A DNA stretch of 64,000 nt from Asanoa ferruginea. GTDB taxonomy: Bacteria > Actinomycetota > Actinomycetes > Mycobacteriales > Micromonosporaceae. The position numbers were made by a program, and so were the translations under genes. Below are positions 1 to 7,950 of the stretch, piece by piece. The stretch lies in NCBI RefSeq assembly GCF_003387075.1, contig NZ_QUMQ01000001.1:4712001-4776000 (forward strand), read 5' to 3'. Each line of letters starts with the position of its first letter. Positions within the stretch are counted from its first letter, which is position 1. The notes beneath the pieces are model-generated. The model saw only the letters and a program-made list of their open reading frames with translations. It had not been told where the DNA came from and searched no databases.

Positions 1-704
1 GCGACGAGGTCACCGTGACCGTCGGCGACGGCGAGCGACTCGTCGCCGACGAGGTGCTGGTGGCGACCGGGCGGGTGCCGAACAGCCGCGACATCGGGCT
101 CGAGGCGGTCGGCGTGCCGACCACCGACCGCGGGTTCGTCGAGGTCGACGACCACCTGACGGTGCCCGGCACCGACTGGCTCTACGTGCTCGGCGACCTC
201 AACGGCCGGGCGCTGCTCACCCACATGGGCAAATACCACGCCCGGATCGCCGGCGAGGTGATCGCGGCGCGGGCCGCCGGGAAGCCGCTCGACGAGCGGC
301 CCTTCAACCCCTACACCGACCAGGCCGACAAGGACGGCGCGCCGCAGGTGGTCTTCTGCGACCCGGAGGTGGCCTCCGTCGGGCTGACCGAGGCCGAGGC
401 GCTCGACCGGGAGATCCCGGTGGAGGTGGTGGAACGCGACTTCGCCGGCATCGACGGTGCCCGGCTGGCCCGCGAGCACTACGTCGGCCGGGCCAAGCTG
501 GTCATCGACAACAGCACCGACACGTTGGTCGGCGTCACGTTCGTCGGCTCGGGTGTGAGCGAGTTGCTGCACGCGGCCACCGTCGCGGTGGTCGGCAAGG
601 TGCCGGTCAGCGTCCTGCGGCACGCGGTCGCGAGCTTCCCGACGATCAGCGAGATCTGGCTCTACCTGCTCGAAGAGCTACGTCAGCGGCGTGCCGCGGC
701 GTAG
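1..704 (+). CDS. Pyridine nucleotide-disulfide oxidoreductase, C-terminal part (5' end outside window)
   Basis: The frame is open from the first base, so this is the C-terminal ~233 residues of a dihydrolipoamide dehydrogenase/mercuric reductase-like FAD flavoprotein. Visible parts are the end of the NAD(P)-binding domain (VATGRVPN), the second FAD-contacting motif (YVLGDLNG, where most family members have GD at the flavin) and the dimerisation domain (QVVFCDPEVASVGLTEAEA). Family members normally end in an HPTxSE active-site motif; here the stretch is ASFPTISEIW, so the catalytic His is replaced by Phe. That suggests a MerA/RclA-like branch rather than a true lipoamide dehydrogenase. The N-terminal redox CxxxxC is not in the window. 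The 3' end overlaps the converging next gene by about 22 bp. Confidence 0.85.
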   Translation, partial: DEVTVTVGDGERLVADEVLVATGRVPNSRDIGLEAVGVPTTDRGFVEVDDHLTVPGTDWLYVLGDLNGRALLTHMGKYHARIAGEVIAARAAGKPLDERPFNPYTDQADKDGAPQVVFCDPEVASVGLTEAEALDREIPVEVVERDFAGIDGARLAREHYVGRAKLVIDNSTDTLVGVTFVGSGVSELLHAATVAVVGKVPVSVLRHAVASFPTISEIWLYLLEELRQRRAAA

Positions 705-1216
705 CGCAGGCGGATGCCGCTGAAGCCGAGCGTGCTGCCGATCACCTGGTCCCAGAACGGCCAGAGGTTGGGCAGCACCCGAAGCTGGATGCCGGCCGCC
801 TCGTGCAACGCGAACAGGTCGCCGACCGGCTCCGGCGGGCCGAGCGGCTCGACCGGTTCGGTCGCGACGAGCGCGTGCCGGGCCGAGCCGATCGGGTGGA
901 ACGGCGCGGCCGGCAGCCGGTAGCCGTAGAGCCGCACGTCGCGCATCGCTGGTAGCGCGCGGTATTCGACGGCGTGCACCCGCCTCCCGCAGCCCGCGCC
1001 GATGATCCGATCGCGGTCGGCGGGCGTGGTTTCCGGCTGCGTCCAGGCCATCGCGCGCGGGGTGTCGCGCGGGAACCAGTAGTCGGGTGCCCGGTCGTGG
1101 CCCACCGCCCAGACGTAGGGGTCGGCCTCCGCCGAGGTGGGCGCCACGTGCGGCACGAAGCGGGTGATCGTCGGGTCTTCGGAGAAGTGCAGCACTTCTC
1201 CCTCGGCCGGGCGCAT
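683..1216 (-). CDS. DUF6886 family protein
   Basis: A ~177-residue protein beginning MRPAEGEVLHFSEDPTI and containing FVPHVAPT, YVWAVGHDRAPDYWFPRDTPRA and a Trp/Phe-rich end (NLWPFWDQVIGSTLGFSGIRLR). This matches the small conserved family called DUF6886, of unknown function. I chose the ATG at 1216; a TTG at 1228 directly after the upstream permease stop would add four residues. It lies 12 bp downstream of the permease gene on the same strand and is probably the last gene of the PadR-ABC operon. It converges on and overlaps the oxidoreductase gene. No signal peptide or membrane segment is visible. Confidence 0.75.
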   Translation of the reverse strand: MRPAEGEVLHFSEDPTITRFVPHVAPTSAEADPYVWAVGHDRAPDYWFPRDTPRAMAWTQPETTPADRDRIIGAGCGRRVHAVEYRALPAMRDVRLYGYRLPAAPFHPIGSARHALVATEPVEPLGPPEPVGDLFALHEAAGIQLRVLPNLWPFWDQVIGSTLGFSGIRLRYAAARR

Positions 1217-1228
1217 CGGCACAGTCAA

Positions 1229-2671
1229 TCAGCCGGTGCGCAACTCCTCCACCGCGGTGCTGCCGCGCAGGAACAGCAGCCCGACCCCGACGGCGACGGC
1301 GACCGCGGCGACCGCGAGCAGGCCGTAGGAGGCGAGGGTGTCCCACGGCAGCACGTATGGCGCGGTGCGGCCGTAGTTCTCGACGCCGCCGCGGGTGTAG
1401 GTCCGGCCGACCAGTTGGGTGCCCACGAACAGCGCGAGCACGACCGACGGCACCACCGGGGCCAGCGCCTGCCAGAGGATCGACCGGGCCAGCACGCCGC
1501 GGGGAACACCCGAGGCGACCAGCGCCGCGTACGCCCGGCGGCGCGAGACGATGCCCTCGCCGACCGCGACCAGCAGGCCGCCGGCCGCGATCACCAGGGC
1601 CACCACGATCGCGAGGTCGACGAGGTTCATCGTGGACAGATAGAAGTTGTCGTCGGACGGGACGAAGTTGCCGGTGTTGTCGCGGAGCTCCGCCAGCTCG
1701 AGGTCGCGCATGATCTGGAAATAGCCGCGCATGCAGGCCGCGCCGGCGCCGACGACGACGCAGGTGAGCAGGGCGGCGAAGGTGCGCCCGCCGTGCCACG
1801 GGTCGGTGGTCAGCCGCCGCGCCGCGAGCAGCACCGCGGGCCGGCGGCCGAAGCGGTGCAGCAGCCGGCCGGTCGCGTAGGAGATCCAGCCGGTGCCCAG
1901 GATGACGCCGAGGATCGCGCACAGCGGCCCGCCGAAACCGACGACCAACACGATCCAGTCCGGGGGTTGCAACTGCCGTGCGTCGTAGTAGCGGAAGATC
2001 GGCAGGATGCTGCCCGCGCCGATGAGGCCGAGCACGATCAGCGCGCCGGGCCAGGGCAACGGCGCCCGGGTGCGGCGGGCCTGCCGGACGACGCCGAGCG
2101 GCCCGACCACGACCCGGCGCAGCATCACCGCCGCGGCGAGGGCGGCGACCAAGGGCAGTGCGACGACGACGATGCCGATGGCGACCGGTGACGGCAGGAC
2201 GTCGGTCGGCAGCGGCAGCAGCCCATCCGGCCTGGGCCGGTCGAGGAGCACGCGGGCCGCGAAGTAGGCGCCGGTGCCGACGCCCGTGCCGACGAGGGCC
2301 GCGACGCCGGTCTCGGCGAGCGCGATCAGCGTGGCCTGGCCCGGGCTGGCACCGGCCAGCCGGAAGCCGGCCAGCCGCCGGTCGCGGGCCGGTGCGCCGA
2401 GCCGCGCGCACTGGCCGGCCAGGGCCAGGATCGGGATGGTCAGCATGACCAGCGTGATCGCGGTGCCGCCGCGCAGACCTGGCTCGTCGAGCAGGGCGTT
2501 GACGTAGCGGTTGTTGTTGACCCGCTCGCCCAGCTCGGGGATCGCGATGACGGTGAGCGCGGCGAGGATGACCACCGTGGCGAGCGCCGCGCTGACGGCG
2601 GTGAGGGCCACCCGCAGGCCGTCGGTGCGGCTGCCGGCCAGGGCCAGCCGCAGCAGGGTCGTCGGCTTCAC
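1229..2671 (-). CDS. ABC transporter permease, FtsX-like
   Basis: A 480-residue integral membrane protein with a long hydrophobic N-terminal helix (LALTAVSAALATVVILAALTV), several internal helices and a C-terminal cluster of FtsX-type helices (LAIVVALVIAAGGLLVAVGEGI, LLAVAAVAVAVGVGLLFL). The YAALVASGVPRGVLARSILWQALAPV stretch is the cytoplasmic coupling region typical of FtsX/MacB-like permeases. It starts at a GTG overlapping the stop of the ATP-binding gene (GTGA), so the two are translationally coupled and should form one transporter. The PadR regulator at the operon head suggests a drug- or lipid-responsive export role. The substrate cannot be read from the sequence. Confidence 0.85.
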   Translation of the reverse strand: MKPTTLLRLALAGSRTDGLRVALTAVSAALATVVILAALTVIAIPELGERVNNNRYVNALLDEPGLRGGTAITLVMLTIPILALAGQCARLGAPARDRRLAGFRLAGASPGQATLIALAETGVAALVGTGVGTGAYFAARVLLDRPRPDGLLPLPTDVLPSPVAIGIVVVALPLVAALAAAVMLRRVVVGPLGVVRQARRTRAPLPWPGALIVLGLIGAGSILPIFRYYDARQLQPPDWIVLVVGFGGPLCAILGVILGTGWISYATGRLLHRFGRRPAVLLAARRLTTDPWHGGRTFAALLTCVVVGAGAACMRGYFQIMRDLELAELRDNTGNFVPSDDNFYLSTMNLVDLAIVVALVIAAGGLLVAVGEGIVSRRRAYAALVASGVPRGVLARSILWQALAPVVPSVVLALFVGTQLVGRTYTRGGVENYGRTAPYVLPWDTLASYGLLAVAAVAVAVGVGLLFLRGSTAVEELRTG

Positions 2672-3369
2672 CGGTTGTGCCGGCCCGAGATCGCGGTGAG
2701 GCCCAGGCCCGACGGGTCGAGCACGCCGTCGCGCAGTGGCACCTCGCGGTCGGCGTACCCGGCGACGGTCGCGTCATGGGTGATCAGCACGACCGTGGTG
2801 CGCTGGTCGCGGACCACCCGCACCAATTCGCCCAGAAGCTGCTCGCTGGTGCGCGAGTCGAGCGCGCCGGTCGGCTCGTCGGCGAAGAGCACCCGCGGCT
2901 CGGTGACCAGGGCCCGCGCGGTCGCACAGCGCTGCTGCTGGCCGCCCGACATCTCGCCCGGCCGGGTGTCGGCCAGGTCGGCCACACCCAGCCGGTCGAG
3001 CCACTGCACCGCGGCGGTCCGCGCCTCTCGCCGCCCCGTGCCGGCGAGAAGCAACGGCAGCGCGACGTTCTCCGCCGCGGTCAACTCGGCGACCAACTGC
3101 CCGAACTGGAACAGCACGCCGAACTCGGTGCGGCGCAGCTTCGCCCGCATCCGCTCCGACCACGTGTCGAGGCGGTGCTCGCCGTAGCTCACCTCGCCGG
3201 CGTCGGGCCGCAGGATGCCGGCCAGGCAGTGCAGCAGGGTCGACTTGCCGCAACCGCTCGGGCCCGTGACGGCGAGGATCTCGCCCTCCGCGACGTCGAT
3301 GGTCACCCCACGCAGCGCGGGTGTCGGCCCGTAGGACTTCACCACGCCCCTGGCGCGCAGAATCGTCAT
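2668..3369 (-). CDS. ABC transporter ATP-binding protein
   Basis: A 233-residue ATPase of the LolD/MacB type. The Walker A is GPSGCGKST, the Q-loop lies in FGVLFQFGQL, the signature is MSGGQQQRCATARAL, the Walker B is VLFADEPTGALDS and the switch His is in LITHDA. It starts at an ATG that overlaps the PadR stop (ATGA, 3366-3369) and ends in a GTGA overlap with the FtsX permease, so PadR, ATPase and permease form one coupled operon. It supplies the nucleotide-binding subunit for the adjacent permease. Confidence 0.93.
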   Translation of the reverse strand: MTILRARGVVKSYGPTPALRGVTIDVAEGEILAVTGPSGCGKSTLLHCLAGILRPDAGEVSYGEHRLDTWSERMRAKLRRTEFGVLFQFGQLVAELTAAENVALPLLLAGTGRREARTAAVQWLDRLGVADLADTRPGEMSGGQQQRCATARALVTEPRVLFADEPTGALDSRTSEQLLGELVRVVRDQRTTVVLITHDATVAGYADREVPLRDGVLDPSGLGLTAISGRHNR

Positions 3370-3902
3370 GGTTGCAACTCCCGATGCAGGTCGGCGACGC
3401 GAGCCAGGGTGTTGGCCACCCAGCGGAGGTCGGCGTCGAGGTGGAGGATCGCGAAGTCGGCGGCGACCACGTCGCCGAGGCCGCTGTCCGGGTCGGTCTT
3501 GACGGCGGTCAGCGCGCGCAGCCGGTTTATGTGTGCCGTGCGCTGCGCGACCAGGTAGTCGTGGGCCCGCTGCTCGCCGCTGACCAGCACCGCGACCGCG
3601 ACCTTGGCGAACAGCGTGCTGGTCACGTAGGGCGCGGGCGGCTCGACCTGGCCCAGCCACTCGTCGAGCCGGGCCCGGCCCGCGTCGGTGAGTGCGAAGC
3701 TGGTGCGCTCCGGACCGCCATCCTGGTCCTGCCCGGTGCTGGTCACCAGACCGTCGCGCTGGAGCCGGCCGAGGGTGGCGTAGACCTGGCCGAACGCGAG
3801 CGGCTTGGCCTGCGGCAGCCGCTGGTCGTGTGCGCGTTTCAGCTCGTAGCCGTGCATGGGCCCGGCGGCGAGCAGCCCGAGCAGCACATGCGGGGTCGAC
3901 AT
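3366..3902 (-). CDS. PadR family transcriptional regulator, operon head
   Basis: A 178-residue protein starting MSTPHVLLGLLAAGPMHGYELKR, the typical PadR winged helix, followed by the wing (VYATLGRLQRDGLVTS) and ALTDAGRARLDEW, then a C-terminal helical dimerisation domain (residues ~95-178). PadR proteins repress adjacent transporter genes and respond to small molecules. The ATG at 3902 is preferred; a GTG at 3911 would add three residues but lies inside the palindromic operator. The stop overlaps the start of the ABC ATPase. Autoregulation through the palindrome just upstream is very likely. Confidence 0.92.
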   Translation of the reverse strand: MSTPHVLLGLLAAGPMHGYELKRAHDQRLPQAKPLAFGQVYATLGRLQRDGLVTSTGQDQDGGPERTSFALTDAGRARLDEWLGQVEPPAPYVTSTLFAKVAVAVLVSGEQRAHDYLVAQRTAHINRLRALTAVKTDPDSGLGDVVAADFAILHLDADLRWVANTLARVADLHRELQP

Positions 3903-3909
3903 GCGACCC

Positions 3910-3930
3910 ACTATTCACTGGGTGAATAGT
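3910..3930. promoter_or_regulatory. Palindromic operator, probably for the PadR regulator
   Basis: A perfect inverted repeat of two 9-base arms (ACTATTCAC and GTGAATAGT) around a TGG centre. It sits 8 bases upstream of the PadR start codon and just beyond the 3' end of the molybdenum hydroxylase gene. Both the position and the AT-rich arms in a very GC-rich region fit a PadR autoregulatory site covering the promoter or transcription start. Binding is inferred, not shown. Confidence 0.75.
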
Positions 3931-3942
3931 GCGCGTCAAGGG

Positions 3943-6069
3943 TCAGAGCAGCTTGTCCAATGTGATCGGCAGGTCGCGGACCCGCCGGCCGGTCGCGTGG
4001 TGCACCGCGTTGGCGATCGCCGCGGCCACGCCGATGATGCCGATCTCGCCGAGCCCCTTGGTGCCGGTCGGGGTGAACGCGTCGGGACCGCCGACGAAGA
4101 CCACGTCGAGTTCGGGCACGTCGGCGTTGACCGGCACCACGTAGTCGCCCAAGGTTCCGTTGGCGATCCGCCCGGTGTTCGGGTCGACGATGGTCTCCTC
4201 CAGCAGCGTCATGCCGAGCCCCATGACGGTGCCGCCGATCACCTGGCTGCGGGCCAGTTTCTCGTTGTAGAGCCGGCCGCCGTCGACCACCGAGACCAGC
4301 CGGCGCAGCCGGACCAGGCCCAGCTCCTCGTCGACACCGACCTCGGCGAAGCGGGCGGCGAACGGGCCGGCCACGGCCAGGTCGGCGGTGCCGGCCGCGG
4401 CGGCCAGGTCGGAGCGGCCGGTCGCGGAGATCTCGTCGAGGCCGAGCCGGTCGAGCATCGCCCCGAACGTCTCGCCGGGGCTGCCGTCGAGGCGGGCCAG
4501 GCGGGCCGTCAACTGGCCGGCGGCGTCCTTGACCGCGGCGCCGAGCGCGCCGGCCAGCCCCGAGCCGCCGGACTGCGGTGCCGGCGGCAGGTCGGTGTCG
4601 CCGATCTCCACCCGGACCTGGTCGAGGTCGAGACCGAGCAGCTCCGCGGTGAGCTGAGCGGCGATCGTGTAGGTCCCGGTGCCGATGTCGGTGGCCGCGG
4701 TGCGCAGGGTGGCGTTCCCGCCCTGGTCGACGGTCAGCCGCACCTCGCACGCGTCGGCGTAGAAGTCGAACGTCACCCCGGCCATGCCGTAGCCGACGAG
4801 CCAGTCGCCGTCGCGCATCGAGCGGGGCGCGGGGTCGCGCCGCGACCAGCCGAACCGGTCGGCGCCGACCGTCAGGCACTCCCGCAGCGCCTTGCTCGAC
4901 CACGGCTTGCCGGACACCGGGTTGACCTCGGCGTAGTTGCGCAGCCGCAGCTCGACCGGGTCGATCCCGATCCCGTTGGCCAGTTCGTCGAGCGCGGACT
5001 CCAGCGCGAAGTTGAGCTCCGCGCCGCCGGGAGCCCGCATGAATCCGGTGTACGGGATGTTGACGTGCGCGACCCGGTCGTGGGTGGCGACGTTGTCGCA
5101 GGCGTACTGTGCCGGCGTGTTGGCGACGATGTAGGAGCTGAGCCGGTCTTCGACACCGTTGGCGGCCAGGCACTCGTGATCGATCGCCAGCAGCCGCCCG
5201 TCATCGGTCGCGCCGAGCTGGATCCGCTGCCGGTTGCTGGCGCGGTGCCCGGTCGAGCTGAACATCTGCGGCCGGGTCAGCACCAGCTTGACCGGCCGGT
5301 CGAGGACCCGCGCCGCCAGCGTGGTGAGCACCGTGTGGCTCCACAGCCGCAGCCCGGCGCCGAACCCACCGCCGAGGAACGGGATCAGCACCCGGACGTC
5401 GCGCTCCGGCACCTCGAACATGGCGGCCAGCGAGGCCCGCACCATCGACGGGTACTGGGTGGTGTCGTGCACCACCAGCCGGCCGCCCTGCCAGCTCGCG
5501 ACGGTGGTGAACAGGCCCATCGGGCTGTTGGACTCACCGGCGATCGTGTAGGTCGCGTCGACCGTGGCGTCGGCCGCGGCCAGCGCGGTCTCCACGTCAC
5601 CGCGGCTGCTCTCCAGGCCGTACGGGTTCTCCTCGACAAACGCCCGCGGGTCGAGGATGTCGAGCACCGGCTCCTGCTCCGCGTATTCCACCTCGACCAG
5701 GCGCGCGGCCGCCTGCGCCTGCGCCTGGGTGGCGGCGACCACGATGCCGATGTGCTGGCCGTAGTGGAAGATCCGGTCGTCCTGGAGGGTCCAGCGGGTG
5801 ATCGAGCCGAGGTCGTTGGGTGGCGGCGGGGCCAGCGCGGGCGCGTTCTCGTGGGTGAGCACGGCCAGCACGCCGGGCGCGGCCTCGGCCGCCGAGCGGT
5901 CGATCCGGGTGATCCGGCCGGCCGCGACGGTCGACGAGATCAGCGCCGCGTGCACCTGGCCGGGCAGGTCGAAGTCAGACGGGTAGGGCGCGGCACCGGC
6001 CACCTTGCGCCGGCCGTCGACCCGGTCAACCGGCCGCCCGAGCAACCGGTCAGTGAGAGTCGCCGTCAT
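3943..6069 (-). CDS. Xanthine dehydrogenase-family molybdopterin-binding subunit (PaoC/YagR-like)
   Basis: A 708-residue large subunit of a molybdenum hydroxylase, shorter than CoxL and close in length to the aldehyde oxidase subunit PaoC. Motifs include the N-terminal a/b-hammerhead region (VDGRRKVAGAAPYPSDFDLPG), the molybdopterin loops FLGGGFGAG and GFMRAPGGAE, TAATDIGTGTYT, and the conserved C-terminal active-site Glu in TKGLGEIGIIG. The GFMRAPG loop lacks the CSFR copper motif, so this is an aldehyde/heteroaromatic oxidase-type enzyme and not a CO dehydrogenase. The ATG at 6069 overlaps the FAD-subunit stop (ATGA). It is the last gene of a three-gene operon. No Tat or Sec signal is present on any subunit, so the enzyme is expected in the cytoplasm, unlike E. 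coli PaoABC. Confidence 0.92.
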   Translation of the reverse strand: MTATLTDRLLGRPVDRVDGRRKVAGAAPYPSDFDLPGQVHAALISSTVAAGRITRIDRSAAEAAPGVLAVLTHENAPALAPPPPNDLGSITRWTLQDDRIFHYGQHIGIVVAATQAQAQAAARLVEVEYAEQEPVLDILDPRAFVEENPYGLESSRGDVETALAAADATVDATYTIAGESNSPMGLFTTVASWQGGRLVVHDTTQYPSMVRASLAAMFEVPERDVRVLIPFLGGGFGAGLRLWSHTVLTTLAARVLDRPVKLVLTRPQMFSSTGHRASNRQRIQLGATDDGRLLAIDHECLAANGVEDRLSSYIVANTPAQYACDNVATHDRVAHVNIPYTGFMRAPGGAELNFALESALDELANGIGIDPVELRLRNYAEVNPVSGKPWSSKALRECLTVGADRFGWSRRDPAPRSMRDGDWLVGYGMAGVTFDFYADACEVRLTVDQGGNATLRTAATDIGTGTYTIAAQLTAELLGLDLDQVRVEIGDTDLPPAPQSGGSGLAGALGAAVKDAAGQLTARLARLDGSPGETFGAMLDRLGLDEISATGRSDLAAAAGTADLAVAGPFAARFAEVGVDEELGLVRLRRLVSVVDGGRLYNEKLARSQVIGGTVMGLGMTLLEETIVDPNTGRIANGTLGDYVVPVNADVPELDVVFVGGPDAFTPTGTKGLGEIGIIGVAAAIANAVHHATGRRVRDLPITLDKLL

Positions 6070-7049
6070 GTTGTCACCGTCCGCAGGATCCGCACGATCG
6101 TGCGCTTGGCCAGTTCCACCTTGAACTCCGTGCCGGGGACCGTGAACGGGTGGCGGATCGCCGCCTCGGCCGCCGCGCGGAAGGTGCGCTCGTTGGCCGG
6201 CGCGCCGACCAGGACCCGCTCGGCCTCGTAGGCCCGCCACGGCACCGTGCCGACGCCGCCCAGCCCGAGCCGCGCGGCCGCGATCGTGCCGTCGTCGACC
6301 TGGATGGCGGCGGCGGCCGAGGTGAGCGCGAACTCGTAGGAAGACCGGTCCCGGACCTTCAGGTAGCCCGATCGGGTGCCCGCGGGCAGCAGCGGCACTT
6401 CGACGTGGGTGACCAACTCGCCGTGGCGCAGCACGTTCTCCCGGTCCGGCCGGTCGCCCGGGGTCAGGTAGAACTCGGTCAGCGGCACGCGCCGGCCGCC
6501 GTCGGCGTCGCGCAGCACCACGACCGCGTCCAGCGCCACCAACGGGACGCACAGGTCGGAGGCGTGCAGGGCGATGCACGACGGGCCGGCGCCGAGGATC
6601 GCGTGCATCCGGGCGACGGCCTCGACCGCGGCACAGCCCGAGCCGGGCGTGCGCTTGTTGCAGGCGCCCACGTCGGGGTCGCGGAAATAGCGGCACCGGG
6701 TGCGTTGCAGGAGGTTGCCGCCGATGGTGGCCATGTTGCGCAACTGCGTCGAGGCGCCGGCCAGCAGCGCCTCGCGGACCAGGGGCAGCCGGGCGGCCAC
6801 CGTCTCGTCGGCGGCCAGCTCCTCCATTGTGGTCAGTGCGGCGATCCGCAGGTGTTCGCCGGTGCGGGTGACGCCGCGCAGCGGCAGCCGGCCGATGTCG
6901 ACCAGCCGGCTCGGGTGCACGACCCGGTCCTTGAGCGCCAGGTCGAGCTCGGTGGTGCCGCCGGCCAGGAACGCCGCGTCCGGCTGCTCGGCGACCAGGG
7001 CCACGGCACTGGACGCATCCGCCGCACGCACGTACTCGATGTCGCTCAT
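6066..7049 (-). CDS. Molybdenum hydroxylase FAD-binding subunit with extra 4Fe-4S loop (PaoB/YagS-like)
   Basis: A 327-residue CoxM/PaoB-type flavoprotein. FAD-binding motifs are FLAGGTTELDLALK near residue 28 and NMATIGGNLLQ near residue 106. The latter is followed by a cysteine loop (CRYFRDPDVGACNKRTPGSGC, Cys119, 130 and 139) that in PaoB and 4-hydroxybenzoyl-CoA reductase helps hold an additional 4Fe-4S cluster. That loop is absent from the CoxM homologue later in the window, so the two hydroxylases belong to different subfamilies. Both ends overlap neighbours by ATGA, coupling it to the 2Fe-2S and molybdopterin subunits. Confidence 0.92.
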   Translation of the reverse strand: MSDIEYVRAADASSAVALVAEQPDAAFLAGGTTELDLALKDRVVHPSRLVDIGRLPLRGVTRTGEHLRIAALTTMEELAADETVAARLPLVREALLAGASTQLRNMATIGGNLLQRTRCRYFRDPDVGACNKRTPGSGCAAVEAVARMHAILGAGPSCIALHASDLCVPLVALDAVVVLRDADGGRRVPLTEFYLTPGDRPDRENVLRHGELVTHVEVPLLPAGTRSGYLKVRDRSSYEFALTSAAAAIQVDDGTIAAARLGLGGVGTVPWRAYEAERVLVGAPANERTFRAAAEAAIRHPFTVPGTEFKVELAKRTIVRILRTVTT

Positions 7050-7522
7050 GAGTCCGCCACCTCGCGGATCGCCGCGACGATGTTGGGGTAGGCCGCGCAG
7101 CGGCAGAGGTTGCCGCTCATGAACTCGCGGATCTCGTCGTCGGACCCGGCCCGCCCTTCGCGCAGCAGCGCCACCGCCGACATCACCTGACCCGCCGTGC
7201 AATAGCCGCACTGCAGCGCGTCGTGGCGGACGAAAGCCTCCTGGACGGGGTCGTCGGCCAGCCCTTCGATGGTGGTGATCTCCGTGCCGTCGCACTGCGC
7301 CGCGAGGGTCAGGCAGGAGACGATCCGCTTGCCGTCGCGCAGCACCGTGCACGCACCGCAGGCGCCCTGGTCGCAGCCCTTCTTGGTGCCGGTCAGGTGC
7401 AGCTCGTCGCGCAGCGCGTCGAGCAGCGTGGTGGTGCTGTCCAACCGGGCGGGATAGGTGCGCCCGTTGACCCGCAGCTCGACGGTGACCTCGGTCGAGC
7501 GTGCGGTGGTTACCGAAGACAT
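7046..7522 (-). CDS. Molybdenum hydroxylase 2Fe-2S subunit (PaoA/YagT-like)
   Basis: A 158-residue two-cluster ferredoxin-like subunit. The plant-type 2Fe-2S cluster uses KGCDQGACGACTVLRDGKRIVSC, and the alpha-helical domain carries QCGYCTAGQ and GNLCRCAAYPNI for the second cluster. It passes electrons from the molybdenum centre to FAD. There is no Tat leader; E. coli PaoA has one. The ATG at 7522 is preceded by GAGGAG about six bases upstream. It heads the three-gene operon and overlaps the FAD subunit. No dedicated XdhC chaperone sits in this operon; one of the two encoded in the nearby cox cluster might serve it. Confidence 0.93.
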   Translation of the reverse strand: MSSVTTARSTEVTVELRVNGRTYPARLDSTTTLLDALRDELHLTGTKKGCDQGACGACTVLRDGKRIVSCLTLAAQCDGTEITTIEGLADDPVQEAFVRHDALQCGYCTAGQVMSAVALLREGRAGSDDEIREFMSGNLCRCAAYPNIVAAIREVADS

Positions 7523-7638
7523 GACGACTCCTCGCGCCGGCGGCCGCTTTCGGGCGACGCTACCGGCGGGGATAAGCCCAAAAAGCCGTTCGCGAACCTT
7601 TGCCCGGTGGGCAATCGGGCGTACGCCACACTGTCACC

Positions 7639-7950
7639 GTGGACGACACGATCTGGAAGCTGGTGCCCGCGGCGCGGGGCTGGCTCGACGCCGCCAACGG
7701 CACCGACGACGCCGAACTGAGCTGCCGGATGCTGAAGGTGACGGAGGAGGCCGGCGAGGTGGCCAGCGCCTGGATCGGGATGCGCGGGCAGAATCCGCGC
7801 AAGGGCGTCACGCACACCCGCGACGACGTCGCCGCGGAGCTGGCCGACGTGGTGATCACCGCACTGGTCGCGATCGAGAGCCTCGGCCTCGACGCGCGCG
7901 CCACCCTCGAGGCCACCGCGGCCAAGGTGCACGCCCGGATCGGCGACTAG
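7639..7950 (+). CDS. MazG-like nucleotide pyrophosphohydrolase family protein
   Basis: About 103 residues starting at GTG 7639 (VDDTIWKLVP); a more upstream GTG at 7600 would add 13 residues that look like leader sequence. The protein has the all-alpha NTP pyrophosphohydrolase pattern: KVTEEAGEVASAWIGM (EExxE-type metal ligands) and DDVAAELADVVITALVAI (ExxD). These enzymes hydrolyse (d)NTPs or related nucleotides to monophosphate and PPi. The stop overlaps the stop of the converging App1-like gene (TAG on both strands, 7947-7950). Confidence 0.85.
   Translation: MDDTIWKLVPAARGWLDAANGTDDAELSCRMLKVTEEAGEVASAWIGMRGQNPRKGVTHTRDDVAAELADVVITALVAIESLGLDARATLEATAAKVHARIGD

Noticed and set aside
3856-6231. 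Long plus-strand open frame (about 790 codons)
   Set aside because: It is antisense to the molybdenum hydroxylase genes, which carry clear cofactor motifs. High GC content creates long shadow frames; its protein is His/Gly/Arg-rich without domains.
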